Part shown: one piece after another, positions 54,890-64,000 of the stretch
How the letters are laid out: the number at the start of each line of letters is the position of its first letter
How positions within the stretch are numbered: the first letter of the stretch is position 1
Source of the DNA: Oryzomonas sagensis
Lineage (GTDB): Bacteria; Desulfobacterota; Desulfuromonadia; Geobacterales; Pseudopelobacteraceae
Direction: 5' to 3'
NCBI RefSeq assembly: GCF_008802355.1
Contig: NZ_VZRA01000001.1
Location: 318,980-382,979, forward strand
Length of the DNA: 64,000 nucleotides
Program-made: the position numbers and the translations under genes
The notes under the pieces: model-generated
What the model saw: the letters and a program-made list of their open reading frames with translations, nothing else
Told to the model about the DNA's origin: nothing
Databases searched by the model: none

Positions 54890-57262
54890 TCACACCAGTT
54901 CCGCAGCGTAGTTGAACTCCGTCGTGCCGGGGATCTCGCGCCCCGCCTTGAAGGCCGCCAGGATCTCGTTCCAACTCTCCCGGGGCGCCTGGCGCAGGTC
55001 GATCACATAGGAGCCGCACCCCGCCCGGCGCAGCTCGCCGTGGCGGGCGGTCAGGGAATAGGGTGTGGCGGCGGAGATGGTCTGGAGGCCGTCCCGACTG
55101 GTGACACTATACGCCTCTCCCCGGTCCGAGTGAAGCGGAATGTTGCTGTGCACGTCCTTGATGCGGATCTTGGTGGTCATGACCGGCAGCGGCGCATAGG
55201 CGATCACCCGCCGCTCCACGTCGATCCCCGCGGCCAAAAGCTCCGCCAGGTTGGCGGCGTCGTCCTCGATATAGAGGGTGCAGGCCTCGGCCCCCAACTC
55301 CTGCCAGGCGGCCAGGGCCTGGCTGTTGAGGGTAAAACAGCGGTGCCAGGTGGAGATGCGCAGGTCCGCCAGCCCCTTGAACAGGTGGAAGTGGGAGAGG
55401 TTGGCCGCCTCGAAGCGCCGGAATCCGGCCTGGTGCAGCTGGCGCAGGGTATCGCGGTACAGGGGCATGTCCCGGTCGAAGATCATGAAGGGGAGTTGCC
55501 AGATCACGCGTTCCTCACAGCCGCGCATGCGGGGGACAACCCCGGGAAGCTGGTGGATGGCCGCCCGGGAGAGCGGCAGAATCGTGGCATCGGCGCCGCT
55601 TTGCAGCGGGAAACGCCACTCCTTGGGCTGGTCCATGACTACCGCCAGGGTTTCCTTGGGAGCGGCGTGGGGGGAGCCGGCGCGAAATGCCGCCACATCG
55701 CGCAGGGCCGCCGCCCGGGCTGCGGCGATCCGCTCCCGGAACCCGGTGGAAAGCGCCTCGTCCAACTGCCGGTAGAACTGCCGCCGCACCTCCTTGAAGG
55801 TGGCCGACGGTATCAGCACCGCCGGAAAGCCGGGGGCCTCCAGCGCTTCCAGCAGAAAAGGGGTCTCGCCGGTCCTGGCGAACTGCCCCTGGAGCACCGC
55901 CTGCATGTCGCCGCTGCGGGCCGGCTCCAACGGGCCAAGGGGGAATTGGAACGGGTACGGCACGCCGCCGACCTCGGCCTCCAGGTGCATGACGCCATCG
56001 CGCAGGGCGACCCGCAACCGGCACGGCACCTTGTCCCGCTGCACCGACTCCAGCCGCCGCAGACAGGCGTTTTCGCTCAGGGTGAAGGCCTCGCGGGAAG
56101 AGACCTTGTAGACCGCATCCCCGGCCGTGAAACGGAAAGGCGTTTCCACCTCCACCACGCTCCCCGCCTTGGCCTCCATCACCTTCTTGCGCCCCACGAA
56201 CAGCTCGCGCACGGTCCACGCCTGGCCGGCCATATCGCTCTTGGGCTGGGCCCGCAGCCGATCCCCCACATACAGGGCGTCCCGACTCTCGAAGGTCAGG
56301 CGGTTGCCCTTGACAGACTTGATCTGGCCGACGAAACGCCCGGTCCCCCCCTTCTGCCACGGGTTGGCGATATCGTCCGGTTGCTGGGAGGCCAGAAAAC
56401 CCTTGGTCGGGGTGCGGCCGAAAGAGTATTTCAGGATCTCCTTGGCGGCGCCCAGCGCCTCCTTGCGGGACCGTTCCGGCGCATCCAGCACCAGGCGGTA
56501 GGCCTCCACCACGCTGGCCACGTACTCGGCCGATTTCATGCGTCCCTCGATCTTGAGGGATTTCACCCCGGCCTTGGCCAGTTCCGGCAGCATGTCGATG
56601 GCCGACAGGTCGCTGGTGGAAAAGTAATGCCCCTCTTTGCCGCGATGGTTGTACAGGCGGCGGCAGGGCTGGGCGCAGCGCCCCCGGTTGCCGCTGTGCC
56701 CTCCCAGGTAGGAGGAGAAGAAGCACTGCCCCGAGACGGAGAAGCAGAGGGCGCCGTGGATGAAGGTCTCGATCTCCACCGGCGTGGCCGCGGCAATGGC
56801 CGCCACCTCGTCCAGGGCCAGTTCGCGGGCCAGTACCGCCCGCTGGAATCCCAGCTCCTCCAGCATCTTGACACCGGCCGTGTTGTGGATGGTCAGCTGG
56901 GTCGAGGCGTGAAGCGGTATGGTGGGAAAGTGGCGGCGGATCAGTCGGGCCACGGCCAAATCCTGGAGGATTACCCCGTCCACCCGCATCCCCGCCAGGG
57001 CGGCCAGGGTCTCCACCAGTTGCGGCAACTCCTTCTCATTCACCAGGGTGTTGAGGGTGATATAGATCCGCCGGCCGTGGCCATGGGCATAGGCCAGCAT
57101 CCGTTCCATCTGCCCCAGGGTGAAGTTCTTGGCCCGGGCCCGGGCGGAGAAATCGCGCATGCCGGCATAGACCGCGTCGGCACCTTTTTCCATGGCGGCA
57201 AAGAAGGATTCCAGAGACCCGGCCGGGGCCAGGAGTTCGGGTTTTTGTGGTGAAATAGACAT
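54890..57262 (-). CDS. Peptidase U32-family protein with DUF3656-type C-terminus
   Basis: The 790-residue protein begins ELLAPAGSLESFFAAMEKGADAV-like (ELLAPAGSLESFFAA here). It has the U32 signature ETFIHGALCFSVSGQCFFSS with CAQPCRR. The long C-terminal part matches the RlhA/YdcP type, linked to hydroxylation of 23S rRNA C2501 in E. coli. It is longer than E. coli RlhA, so the exact role is open. It is the first gene of a unit with the nuclease. Confidence 0.85.
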   Translation of the reverse strand: MSISPQKPELLAPAGSLESFFAAMEKGADAVYAGMRDFSARARAKNFTLGQMERMLAYAHGHGRRIYITLNTLVNEKELPQLVETLAALAGMRVDGVILQDLAVARLIRRHFPTIPLHASTQLTIHNTAGVKMLEELGFQRAVLARELALDEVAAIAAATPVEIETFIHGALCFSVSGQCFFSSYLGGHSGNRGRCAQPCRRLYNHRGKEGHYFSTSDLSAIDMLPELAKAGVKSLKIEGRMKSAEYVASVVEAYRLVLDAPERSRKEALGAAKEILKYSFGRTPTKGFLASQQPDDIANPWQKGGTGRFVGQIKSVKGNRLTFESRDALYVGDRLRAQPKSDMAGQAWTVRELFVGRKKVMEAKAGSVVEVETPFRFTAGDAVYKVSSREAFTLSENACLRRLESVQRDKVPCRLRVALRDGVMHLEAEVGGVPYPFQFPLGPLEPARSGDMQAVLQGQFARTGETPFLLEALEAPGFPAVLIPSATFKEVRRQFYRQLDEALSTGFRERIAAARAAALRDVAAFRAGSPHAAPKETLAVVMDQPKEWRFPLQSGADATILPLSRAAIHQLPGVVPRMRGCEERVIWQLPFMIFDRDMPLYRDTLRQLHQAGFRRFEAANLSHFHLFKGLADLRISTWHRCFTLNSQALAAWQELGAEACTLYIEDDAANLAELLAAGIDVERRVIAYAPLPVMTTKIRIKDVHSNIPLHSDRGEAYSVTSRDGLQTISAATPYSLTARHGELRRAGCGSYVIDLRQAPRESWNEILAAFKAGREIPGTTEFNYAAELV

Positions 57263-57290
57263 TTGGTTCCTTAGACCTAAGAGAATAGTT

Positions 57291-57440
57291 TACCACAAAG
57301 ACACAAAGTACACATAGTTACACAAATAATGATTCCAGCTAGTTATATGACAATTCCATAATTGGCTGGACTCTCCTTTTGCGTGAGTACCTTTTCGCCG
57401 TTAACTCTGTGAATCCTTTGTGCTCTTTGTGGTGAATAAC
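57291..57440. repeat. Inverted CACAAAG-type hairpin repeat
   Basis: ACCACAAAGACACAAAG with GTTAC is mirrored at the right end by GTTAAC...CTTTGTGCTCTTTGTGGTG. It fills most of the 313-bp gap between the U32 gene start and asd; besides it I see only the asd terminator. It is related to the repeat at 17236-17364. Confidence 0.8.
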
Positions 57441-57454
57441 TACCGTCTTTAGGT

Positions 57455-57482
57455 TAAACAGAAAACGCCCCATGAAGGGGCG
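57455..57482 (-). terminator. Terminator of asd
   Basis: On the minus strand CGCCCC-TTCAT-GGGGCG is followed by TTTTCTGTTT. It lies about 95 bases after the asd stop. Confidence 0.75.
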
Positions 57483-57575
57483 CTCCGACGTTACCTGAAA
57501 AACGTGAGTTTTGTGCAAGGTCAAGGCTGCCCGAAGACTTGCTCAAGGCTTGCGCACAAGGCACGTTCTCATTCA

Positions 57576-58676
57576 TTACTTCTCAACGAGTATCCGCAAC
57601 ATGCGCCGCAGCGGCTCCGCCGCCCCCCAGAGGAGCTGATCGCCGCAGGTGAAGGCCTGCAGGTAGTGGGGTCCCATCCGCATCTTGCGCACGCGGCCGA
57701 CCGGAACCGTCAGGGTGCCGGAGACCGCAGCCGGGGTGAGCTGGGCCAGGGTGTCGGCCTTGGTGTTGGGCACCAGTTTGGCCCACTGGTTGTCGTTGGC
57801 GATCAACTGCTCGATGTCGGCCAGCGGCACGTCCTTATTCAGCTTGATGGTCAACGCCTGGCTGTGGCAGCGCATGGCGCCGACCCGCACGCAGATGCCG
57901 TCCACCGGGATCGGCGCGGTCGTGCCCAGGATCTTGTTGGTCTCGGCAAACCCTTTCCACTCCTCGCGGCTCTGGCCGTCCTCCACCTCCTTGTCGATCC
58001 AGGGGAGCACGCTCCCGGCCAGGGGGTAGCCGAACTCCTTCTTGGGCAGGGCGTCGCTGCGCAGGGTGGCGGTCACCTTCCGGTCGATCTCCAGAATGGC
58101 CGACGAGGGGTCCTTGAGCAGGTGCGCGACCGAATCGTGCAGGGCCCCCTTCTGGGCCAGGAGTTCGCGCATGTTGGGAGCGCCGGCGCCGGAAGCCGCC
58201 TGGTAGGTCATGGAGGTGAGCCATTCCACCAGCCCGGCCCGGAACAGCCCCCCCAGCCCCATGAGCATCAGGCTGACGGTGCAGTTGCCGCCGATGAAGT
58301 CCTTCTGCCCCTTGGCCAGGGCACGATCGATGACGTTGCGGTTGACCGGGTCGAGGACGATGACCGCCTCCGGCTCCATGCGCAGGGTACTGGCCGCGTC
58401 GATCCAGTAGCCGCTCCACCCCTGTTTGCGCAACTCCGGGTGGACCGCCTTGGTGTAGTCCCCCCCCTGGCAGGTGAGGATGACGTCGAGCTTCTTCAAC
58501 TCGGCCATATCGTCGGCGCTCTTGAGGGTGCCGGCGTCCATGGGGGCCGGCTGCCCGGCCTGGGACGTGGAGAAGAACACCGGCTCGATGCCGGTAGCGA
58601 AATCACCTTCCTCCTGCATCCGCTGCATGAGGACCGAACCGACCATACCGCGCCAACCGACGATTCCGACTTTCAT
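57576..58676 (-). CDS. asd: Aspartate-semialdehyde dehydrogenase
   Basis: The 366-residue enzyme of the E. coli type has the NADP fold at [17 protein letters not shown] and the active-site cysteine in [10 protein letters not shown]. It makes aspartate semialdehyde for lysine, threonine and methionine. ATG 58676 has AAAGGAAC upstream and gives the family length. It lies 212 bases after leuB on the same strand. Confidence 0.95.
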   Translation of the reverse strand: MKVGIVGWRGMVGSVLMQRMQEEGDFATGIEPVFFSTSQAGQPAPMDAGTLKSADDMAELKKLDVILTCQGGDYTKAVHPELRKQGWSGYWIDAASTLRMEPEAVIVLDPVNRNVIDRALAKGQKDFIGGNCTVSLMLMGLGGLFRAGLVEWLTSMTYQAASGAGAPNMRELLAQKGALHDSVAHLLKDPSSAILEIDRKVTATLRSDALPKKEFGYPLAGSVLPWIDKEVEDGQSREEWKGFAETNKILGTTAPIPVDGICVRVGAMRCHSQALTIKLNKDVPLADIEQLIANDNQWAKLVPNTKADTLAQLTPAAVSGTLTVPVGRVRKMRMGPHYLQAFTCGDQLLWGAAEPLRRMLRILVEK

Positions 58677-58870
58677 AGTCTGTTCCTTTTTTCCGAAGAT
58701 GTGATTAGTTACACCTGAATACGTGACGACTGAACAATGGAACGAGCGACATGTCGGGGCCCAACGCCGCCCATTCAGCGTCATGCCTGCTTTGCCGTGC
58801 GTCCTCCGCTACGGCGGAGACACGGCCGGCAATGCCTGGACTGAGGCATGATAAGCGAGAGGAGCCGGTC

Positions 58871-58888
58871 AGGCGTCACGGATTCAGG
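58871..58888 (+). repeat. 18-nt exact repeat, second copy
   Basis: GGCGTCACGGATTCAGGT is identical to 10072-10089. It lies directly after the leuB stop codon as read on the minus strand. The wider leuB-asd gap also holds a hairpin with CGTGCGTCCTCCGC and GCGGAGACACGG. Confidence 0.7.
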
Positions 58889-59977
58889 TTACAGTGCCGC
58901 AATGACGGCGTCGCCGATCTCCTTCGTGTTCACCAGCTTTTCGCCCGCCTTCTTCTGGTAGATGTCGCGGGTGCGGAACCCCTGGTCCAGCACCGTGGCC
59001 ACGGCGTTGTCGATGGCGTCGGCCGCCTCGACCATGCCGAAGGAGAAGCGGAGCATCATGCCCGCCGAGAGGATCTGGGCGATGGGGTTGGCGATCCCCT
59101 GACCGGCGATGTCCGGGGCCGAGCCGCCGGACGGCTCGTACATGCCGAAGCTGCCTTCGGCCAGGGACGCGGAGGGGAGCATGCCCAGGGAGCCGGTCAG
59201 CATGGCCGCCTCGTCGGAAAGGATGTCGCCGAACATGTTCTCGCACAGGATCACGTCGAACTGCTTGGGCCAGCGCACCAGCTGCATGGCGGCGTTGTCC
59301 ACATACATGTGGGACAGCTCAACGTCCGGGTATTCCTTGGCGATGGTCGTGACGATCTCGCGCCACAGCACCGAGCTGGAGAGGACGTTGGCCTTGTCGA
59401 TGGAGCAGACCTTCTTGCCCCGCTTGCGGGCCGCCTGGAAGGCCACGTGGGCGATGCGCTCGATCTCCGGCACGGAGTAGCGCATGGTATCCACGCCGAT
59501 CCGGTCCCGGCCGCTCCCCTCGATCCCCTTGGGCTGGGAGAAGTAGATGCCGCCGGTCAACTCGCGGATGACCAGGACGTTGAAGCCCCCCCCGATGACC
59601 TCCTCCTTGAGCGACGACGCGCCGGTCAGGGACGGGAAGATGATGGCCGGCCGCAGGTTGGCGTAGAGGCCGAAGATCTTGCGCAGGGGGAGCAGCGCGC
59701 CGCGCTCCGGTTGCTCGTCGGGCGGCAGGGTCTCCCACTTCGGCCCGCCCACCGAACCGAACAGGATGGCGTCGCTGGCCCGGCAGATGCTCACCGTGGT
59801 TTCCGGCAGGGCCTTGCCCTCGTTGTCGATGCCGGCCCCGCCCACATTGGCGTGGGTCCGCTCGAAGGTCACCTGATATTTCTTTTCAATGGCGTCCAAA
59901 ACCCGCAGCGCCTCGGCCATCACCTCCGGTCCGATGCCGTCACCCGGCAGAACCGCTATCTTATACGCCTGTGCCAT
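58889..59977 (-). CDS. leuB: 3-isopropylmalate dehydrogenase
   Basis: The 362-residue protein shows [17 protein letters not shown] at the start, [11 protein letters not shown], and the metal/NAD block [12 protein letters not shown] with [12 protein letters not shown]. It is the third step of leucine synthesis. ATG 59977 has GAGGAG upstream; the longer frame adds 14 residues. A promoter lies at 60006. Confidence 0.95.
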   Translation of the reverse strand: MAQAYKIAVLPGDGIGPEVMAEALRVLDAIEKKYQVTFERTHANVGGAGIDNEGKALPETTVSICRASDAILFGSVGGPKWETLPPDEQPERGALLPLRKIFGLYANLRPAIIFPSLTGASSLKEEVIGGGFNVLVIRELTGGIYFSQPKGIEGSGRDRIGVDTMRYSVPEIERIAHVAFQAARKRGKKVCSIDKANVLSSSVLWREIVTTIAKEYPDVELSHMYVDNAAMQLVRWPKQFDVILCENMFGDILSDEAAMLTGSLGMLPSASLAEGSFGMYEPSGGSAPDIAGQGIANPIAQILSAGMMLRFSFGMVEAADAIDNAVATVLDQGFRTRDIYQKKAGEKLVNTKEIGDAVIAAL

Positions 59978-60005
59978 GTAAATCTCCTCTGTAAGTCTCT
60001 GTAGT

Positions 60006-60035
60006 ATACTAATTTCCATACCCCTGTTTTGTCAA
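60006..60035 (-). promoter_or_regulatory. Sigma-70-type promoter of leuB
   Basis: On the minus strand TTGACA (60030-60035), an 18-bp spacer and TAGTAT (60006-60011), about 30 bases before the leuB start. Confidence 0.75.
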
Positions 60036-60065
60036 CAGCGGGTATCCAGTAAGTGCCCCGAGCGG

Positions 60066-60096
60066 CAACAAAACGGGGCGGTTTCGCAACCGCCCC
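60066..60096 (-). terminator. Terminator of metK
   Basis: On the minus strand GGGGCGGTT-GCGA-AACCGCCCC is followed by GTTTTGTT. It lies about 50 bases after the metK stop. Confidence 0.85.
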
Positions 60097-60147
60097 GGCC
60101 TTGTCCATCCACTCGTCAGGATGTATGCAGCTGTGCGGCTCGGGCCC

Positions 60148-61314
<1,167 letters not shown>

Positions 61315-61405
61315 GAAACGGAACTCCTCTCTGATGGCAATTATTGCTCTCTCAAGCCCTGGAACCGACGGATCGGAACCCATACTGAAATACTCGCCGA
61401 ATGAA
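61315..61405 (-). other. metK 5' leader with possible hairpins
   Basis: Between the promoter and the ATG the minus strand holds small hairpins: CCGA-TCCG-TCGG flanked by GGTTCC repeats, and GCAA-TAA-TTGC. I could not match it to a known SAM riboswitch class. Confidence 0.3.
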
Positions 61406-61411
61406 CCTGTT

Positions 61412-61440
61412 AATTTATAAATATGTATCTGTTTTGTCAA
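61412..61440 (-). promoter_or_regulatory. Strong sigma-70-type promoter of metK
   Basis: On the minus strand a perfect TTGACA (61435-61440), a 17-bp spacer and TAAATT (61412-61417), in an A/T-rich stretch. Confidence 0.82.
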
Positions 61441-61536
61441 GCAAAGATAGTCCGGCTTCATTCCGTTTGACTCGCACCCGCAACTTACTGCACAATAGCG
61501 CACATTTTGGGAATTCGCCTCTTTCGGAGCAGCTCT

Positions 61537-62049
61537 ATGCCCGCCGTTTTCAACCTCATACTCGCCGTGGTCGTCTGCCTGTTCCTGGGTGGTGCGGCCG
61601 TAGCCGCCGCGAAACGGCCGAGTGGTGCCTGGCATTATTACCATTTCGACGGAAGCCGCTTTGTCGCCGGCCTGGCGGCAGACGGGAAGCGCGCCGTGGC
61701 GGTGCGGGACGGGGTTCGGCCGGTGGCCGCGCTCCCCGGTGCGAGGATCGAGGCGGTCGCCCTGCCGGCAGGCACGGGGGCCGTGGCCGGCATCTGCTAC
61801 CTCCAGAGTGCGGGCGGCACACTGACCGGCGGGGCCGGATACCTGGCCGCCCCTGCCATGCGCCTGCCGATCTCATCGGGCGCCAACGTCGTGACGACGG
61901 TACAGACCGACGATCAGGGGTATTTCAGCGCCGTGCTCCCAGCGGGGCGGTATGTGGTCGGAGAGGGCCCCCTGGCCAGGGACGTGCGGATAGATAGCGA
62001 TCAAACGTCGCTCATAGCATTGCGCGTGGGCAAAAGGATGGTGGATTGA
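61537..62049 (+). CDS. Small exported protein of unknown function
   Basis: The 170-residue protein has a signal peptide ([19 protein letters not shown], cut near AVAAA). The predicted beta-rich remainder ends in [15 protein letters not shown], which resembles the end of carboxypeptidase-regulatory-like or transthyretin-like beta sandwiches. CGGAG lies 7 bases before the ATG. Its stop overlaps the ATG of the metalloprotease gene (TGATG), so they are co-translated and probably partners. Confidence 0.7.
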   Translation: MPAVFNLILAVVVCLFLGGAAVAAAKRPSGAWHYYHFDGSRFVAGLAADGKRAVAVRDGVRPVAALPGARIEAVALPAGTGAVAGICYLQSAGGTLTGGAGYLAAPAMRLPISSGANVVTTVQTDDQGYFSAVLPAGRYVVGEGPLARDVRIDSDQTSLIALRVGKRMVD

Positions 62050-63833
62050 TGGGAATGGCATTCACACGGTTTGCGGTGGCGTTTGCGTGCGTGCTTGGCC
62101 TCTCCCTGCCGGGGGCTGCCGGGCCGCTCGACGACTATTACCTGGCCGCCTTCAATGAGCAGGGCGGCAGCGCCCTGGAGAAGGCGATTCTGTCCACGAC
62201 AGCGGAGACGGTCGGGGCCATCCAATGCGGAACGCCGCTCAAACACGAGCTCAGCCGGGACTGGAGCCTGCTGGAACCGGCAACCCGCAAGACACTGGCC
62301 AAACAACTGGCCGCACCGGCGCTGACGGGCGAAGCGACCCTCCTCTCCGGCGGCGGGCACTTCCTGATTCACTACGCCACATCGGGCAGCGATGTCCCGA
62401 CGCCGGCAGCCGGGTATACCGTCCCATCCTGGGTGCAGGCCGTGGCCGACACCTTCGAGAGCGTCTACGCGACCTACATGACCACCGACGGCTACCACCC
62501 GCCGCCGGGCACCCCATACCACATCTACCTGCGCAGCCTGGCTGCGTTGAAGATATACGGCCAGACGACATCGACCTCTGCGTCGCCCTCCGCCGGCTTT
62601 GCCAACGCCTACGGGAGCTACATCGAGATCGACAAGGATTTCACCAGTCCGATCTTCCACCCCCAGGTCTACACGCCCCTGCAAAGCCTCCAGATCACCG
62701 CAGCCCATGAGTATCACCACGCCATCCAGTACGGCTACAACTTTTTCTTCGATATCTGGTACGCCGAGGCGACCTCCACCTGGTACGAGGACGAGGTGTA
62801 CGACACCGTCAACCAGCTCTACGCCTATCTCGATGCGGCGCTGCTGAACACAAACCTGAGCATCGATATCGCCCCCAGCATCACCACGGGAGGCGGATAC
62901 GGCCGTTGGCTGTTCAACCGCCATCTTGCCGAGGCCCACGGCGGGCAGAGCATCGTGCGCAGCTTCTGGGAACGGTTGGCGACAACGGCGCCAGCCGGAC
63001 AGGGCGATATCCCCATGACACCCATAATCGACGCCTTGTTGCAGGACAGCGGCTCAAGCCTGAGCACGGACTTCCTCGGGTATGCCGGCAAACTGTACAC
63101 CGGCGCCTGGAGTACCCACCTGTCGGAGATACCGCTGATCCCAGCGGCGGCCATGACGGGGACCTTTACATCCTATCCGGTTGCGGGTACCTCCACCCCC
63201 GCCCCATCCGTAACCCTGCCCCATTACTCGTTTGCTTTTTTCCGCATGGTGCCGTCGGCAACCTCGCCCGCCACACTGACCATTACCCTCACCGCCGATA
63301 CCGGCATTTCTGCGGTCGCGTTCAGCAAGACAGGGAACAGCGTCAACTCGTTCACCGCCGGCGGCGGCAACCAGATCACGATACCCGGTTTCGGCGCGAC
63401 CACCGAGGTTGTGCTCCTCCTGGCAAACACCACCGGCAGCGACAACCTCTTTGCCGGGTTCAGCAGCGACGGGAGCCAAGTCACGCGCACACCCTCCGGC
63501 GGTGGCGGCGGTGGTGGCGGCTGTTTCATCGCCACCGCCGCCTACGGCAGCTACCTTCATCCCCAGGTCCGGGTGCTGCGCGAGTTCCGCGACCGTTATC
63601 TGTTGACCAACGTCCCCGGCCGGGCCTTTGTGGAGCTCTACTACCGCCTCAGCCCGCCGCTGGCGGACGTCATCGCCCGCCATGAGACCCTGCGCTGGGC
63701 GGCGCGGCTTGTCCTGACCCCGGTCGTCATGGCCGTTGCCCACCCCGCAGCCATGGCCGCTGCGCTGATGATGGCGGCAGGCCTGTATATCCCGCTCCGC
63801 CGGCGGCGCAGGACCGTGGTCCAGACCGTTTGA
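62049..63833 (+). CDS. Exported metalloprotease-like protein with CFI-box C-terminal tail
   Basis: The 594-residue protein has a signal peptide (to about residue 22, PGAAG), then a domain with [11 protein letters not shown], an HExxH zinc site, with E in [14 protein letters not shown] as a possible third ligand. A beta-rich region with Ig-like traits follows. After eight glycines comes [10 protein letters not shown], then [19 protein letters not shown], an RHE-type stretch, a hydrophobic helix and RRRRR. This is the CFI-box C-terminal module seen in many Deltaproteobacterial exported proteins and thought to sort or anchor them. The protease activity is inferred from the motif. Confidence 0.8.
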   Translation: MGMAFTRFAVAFACVLGLSLPGAAGPLDDYYLAAFNEQGGSALEKAILSTTAETVGAIQCGTPLKHELSRDWSLLEPATRKTLAKQLAAPALTGEATLLSGGGHFLIHYATSGSDVPTPAAGYTVPSWVQAVADTFESVYATYMTTDGYHPPPGTPYHIYLRSLAALKIYGQTTSTSASPSAGFANAYGSYIEIDKDFTSPIFHPQVYTPLQSLQITAAHEYHHAIQYGYNFFFDIWYAEATSTWYEDEVYDTVNQLYAYLDAALLNTNLSIDIAPSITTGGGYGRWLFNRHLAEAHGGQSIVRSFWERLATTAPAGQGDIPMTPIIDALLQDSGSSLSTDFLGYAGKLYTGAWSTHLSEIPLIPAAAMTGTFTSYPVAGTSTPAPSVTLPHYSFAFFRMVPSATSPATLTITLTADTGISAVAFSKTGNSVNSFTAGGGNQITIPGFGATTEVVLLLANTTGSDNLFAGFSSDGSQVTRTPSGGGGGGGGCFIATAAYGSYLHPQVRVLREFRDRYLLTNVPGRAFVELYYRLSPPLADVIARHETLRWAARLVLTPVVMAVAHPAAMAAALMMAAGLYIPLRRRRRTVVQTV

Positions 63834-63923
63834 CACCGGCGGGGGCGCGTGCCTTCGCCCGTTCCCGTGGTACACTTGAAACCGGGTACACCCATTGAAC
63901 AGAGCAACTGGGGGAGGCCTTTG

Positions 63924-64000
63924 ATGCACTGGAAGAAGATGATTATCGCCGCCGTCATTGTCGTTGTGCTGGCAATGACGGTATTTTTCGTCATGCGCCA
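63924..64000 (+). CDS. Start of a membrane-anchored protein (partial)
   Basis: GGGGAGG lies 6 bases before the ATG. The 25 visible residues are MHWKKM followed by a hydrophobic helix (IIAAVIVVVLAMTVFFVM), a signal anchor or uncleaved signal. The gene runs past the window end, so nothing more can be said. Confidence 0.6.
   Translation, partial: MHWKKMIIAAVIVVVLAMTVFFVMR

Noticed and set aside
61315-61410. Known SAM riboswitch upstream of metK
   Set aside because: I could not place the conserved cores of SAM-I, SAM-II or SMK in the leader.

Overview
The window is about 64 kb of GC-rich bacterial chromosome with tightly packed, often overlapping genes. It looks like a member of the Geobacterales (Desulfuromonadia). 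The clues are a triheme c7-type cytochrome, an SfrAB-like NAD(P)H oxidoreductase pair, two futalosine-pathway menaquinone genes (mqnD, mqnB), a hydrogenase-like Ehr complex that has lost its NiFe ligands, and a CFI-box C-terminal sorting tail. No rRNA, tRNA, CRISPR array, transposase, integrase or phage gene was seen. Species identity is inference.

Layout. 1-2.4 kb: end of ftsZ, tandem terminators, a triheme cytochrome, and a B12-binding radical SAM protein overlapping a tiny CxxC protein. 2.6-7.5 kb: sfrB-sfrA. 7.7-10.7 kb: M29 aminopeptidase, mqnD, DUF4337 protein. 10.8-19.6 kb: a partial complex I operon on the minus strand (nuoH, an ankyrin gene, nuoI, J, K, L, M, N, then an M48 lipoprotein protease), interrupted by repeats and a strong terminator. 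19.9-25.8 kb: engB, acyP, folE2, a DUF2064 glycosyltransferase, a membrane hybrid histidine kinase and mqnB. 25.9-32.4 kb, minus strand: M48 protease, SH3 protein, CHASE2 cyclase, YggS, then maf, a small membrane protein and a GlcD-type FAD oxidase. 32.6-39.4 kb: a pseudo-receiver membrane protein, a LysM protein, a 1006-residue TPR/coiled-coil envelope protein and amtB with a sigma-54 promoter. 39.6-49.5 kb: uvrC-miaA, ndk, htpX-rsmB-rpe-nudix, a diguanylate cyclase, a small protein and a transglutaminase-like protein. 49.8-57.3 kb, minus strand: four ehr-like genes, an SNase-like nuclease and a U32 peptidase. 57.6-61.3 kb: asd, leuB, metK. 61.5-64 kb: a small exported protein, a CFI-box metalloprotease and the start of another gene.

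Functionally this is mostly core metabolism and envelope biology, with an energy-conservation theme: complex I membrane arm, Ehr complex, SfrAB and menaquinone synthesis. The most unusual content is a family of five palindromic, MITE/REP-like intergenic elements. Their copies show compensatory base changes in the stems. Two of them carry a second, nested palindromic repeat. Three sit one or two bases from a stop codon. A relative of the nested repeat has become the C-terminal tail of NuoJ. Other points worth a look are the ankyrin gene plus terminator inside the nuo operon, the Ehr cluster lacking its small subunit, and a pseudo-receiver membrane protein of unknown function.
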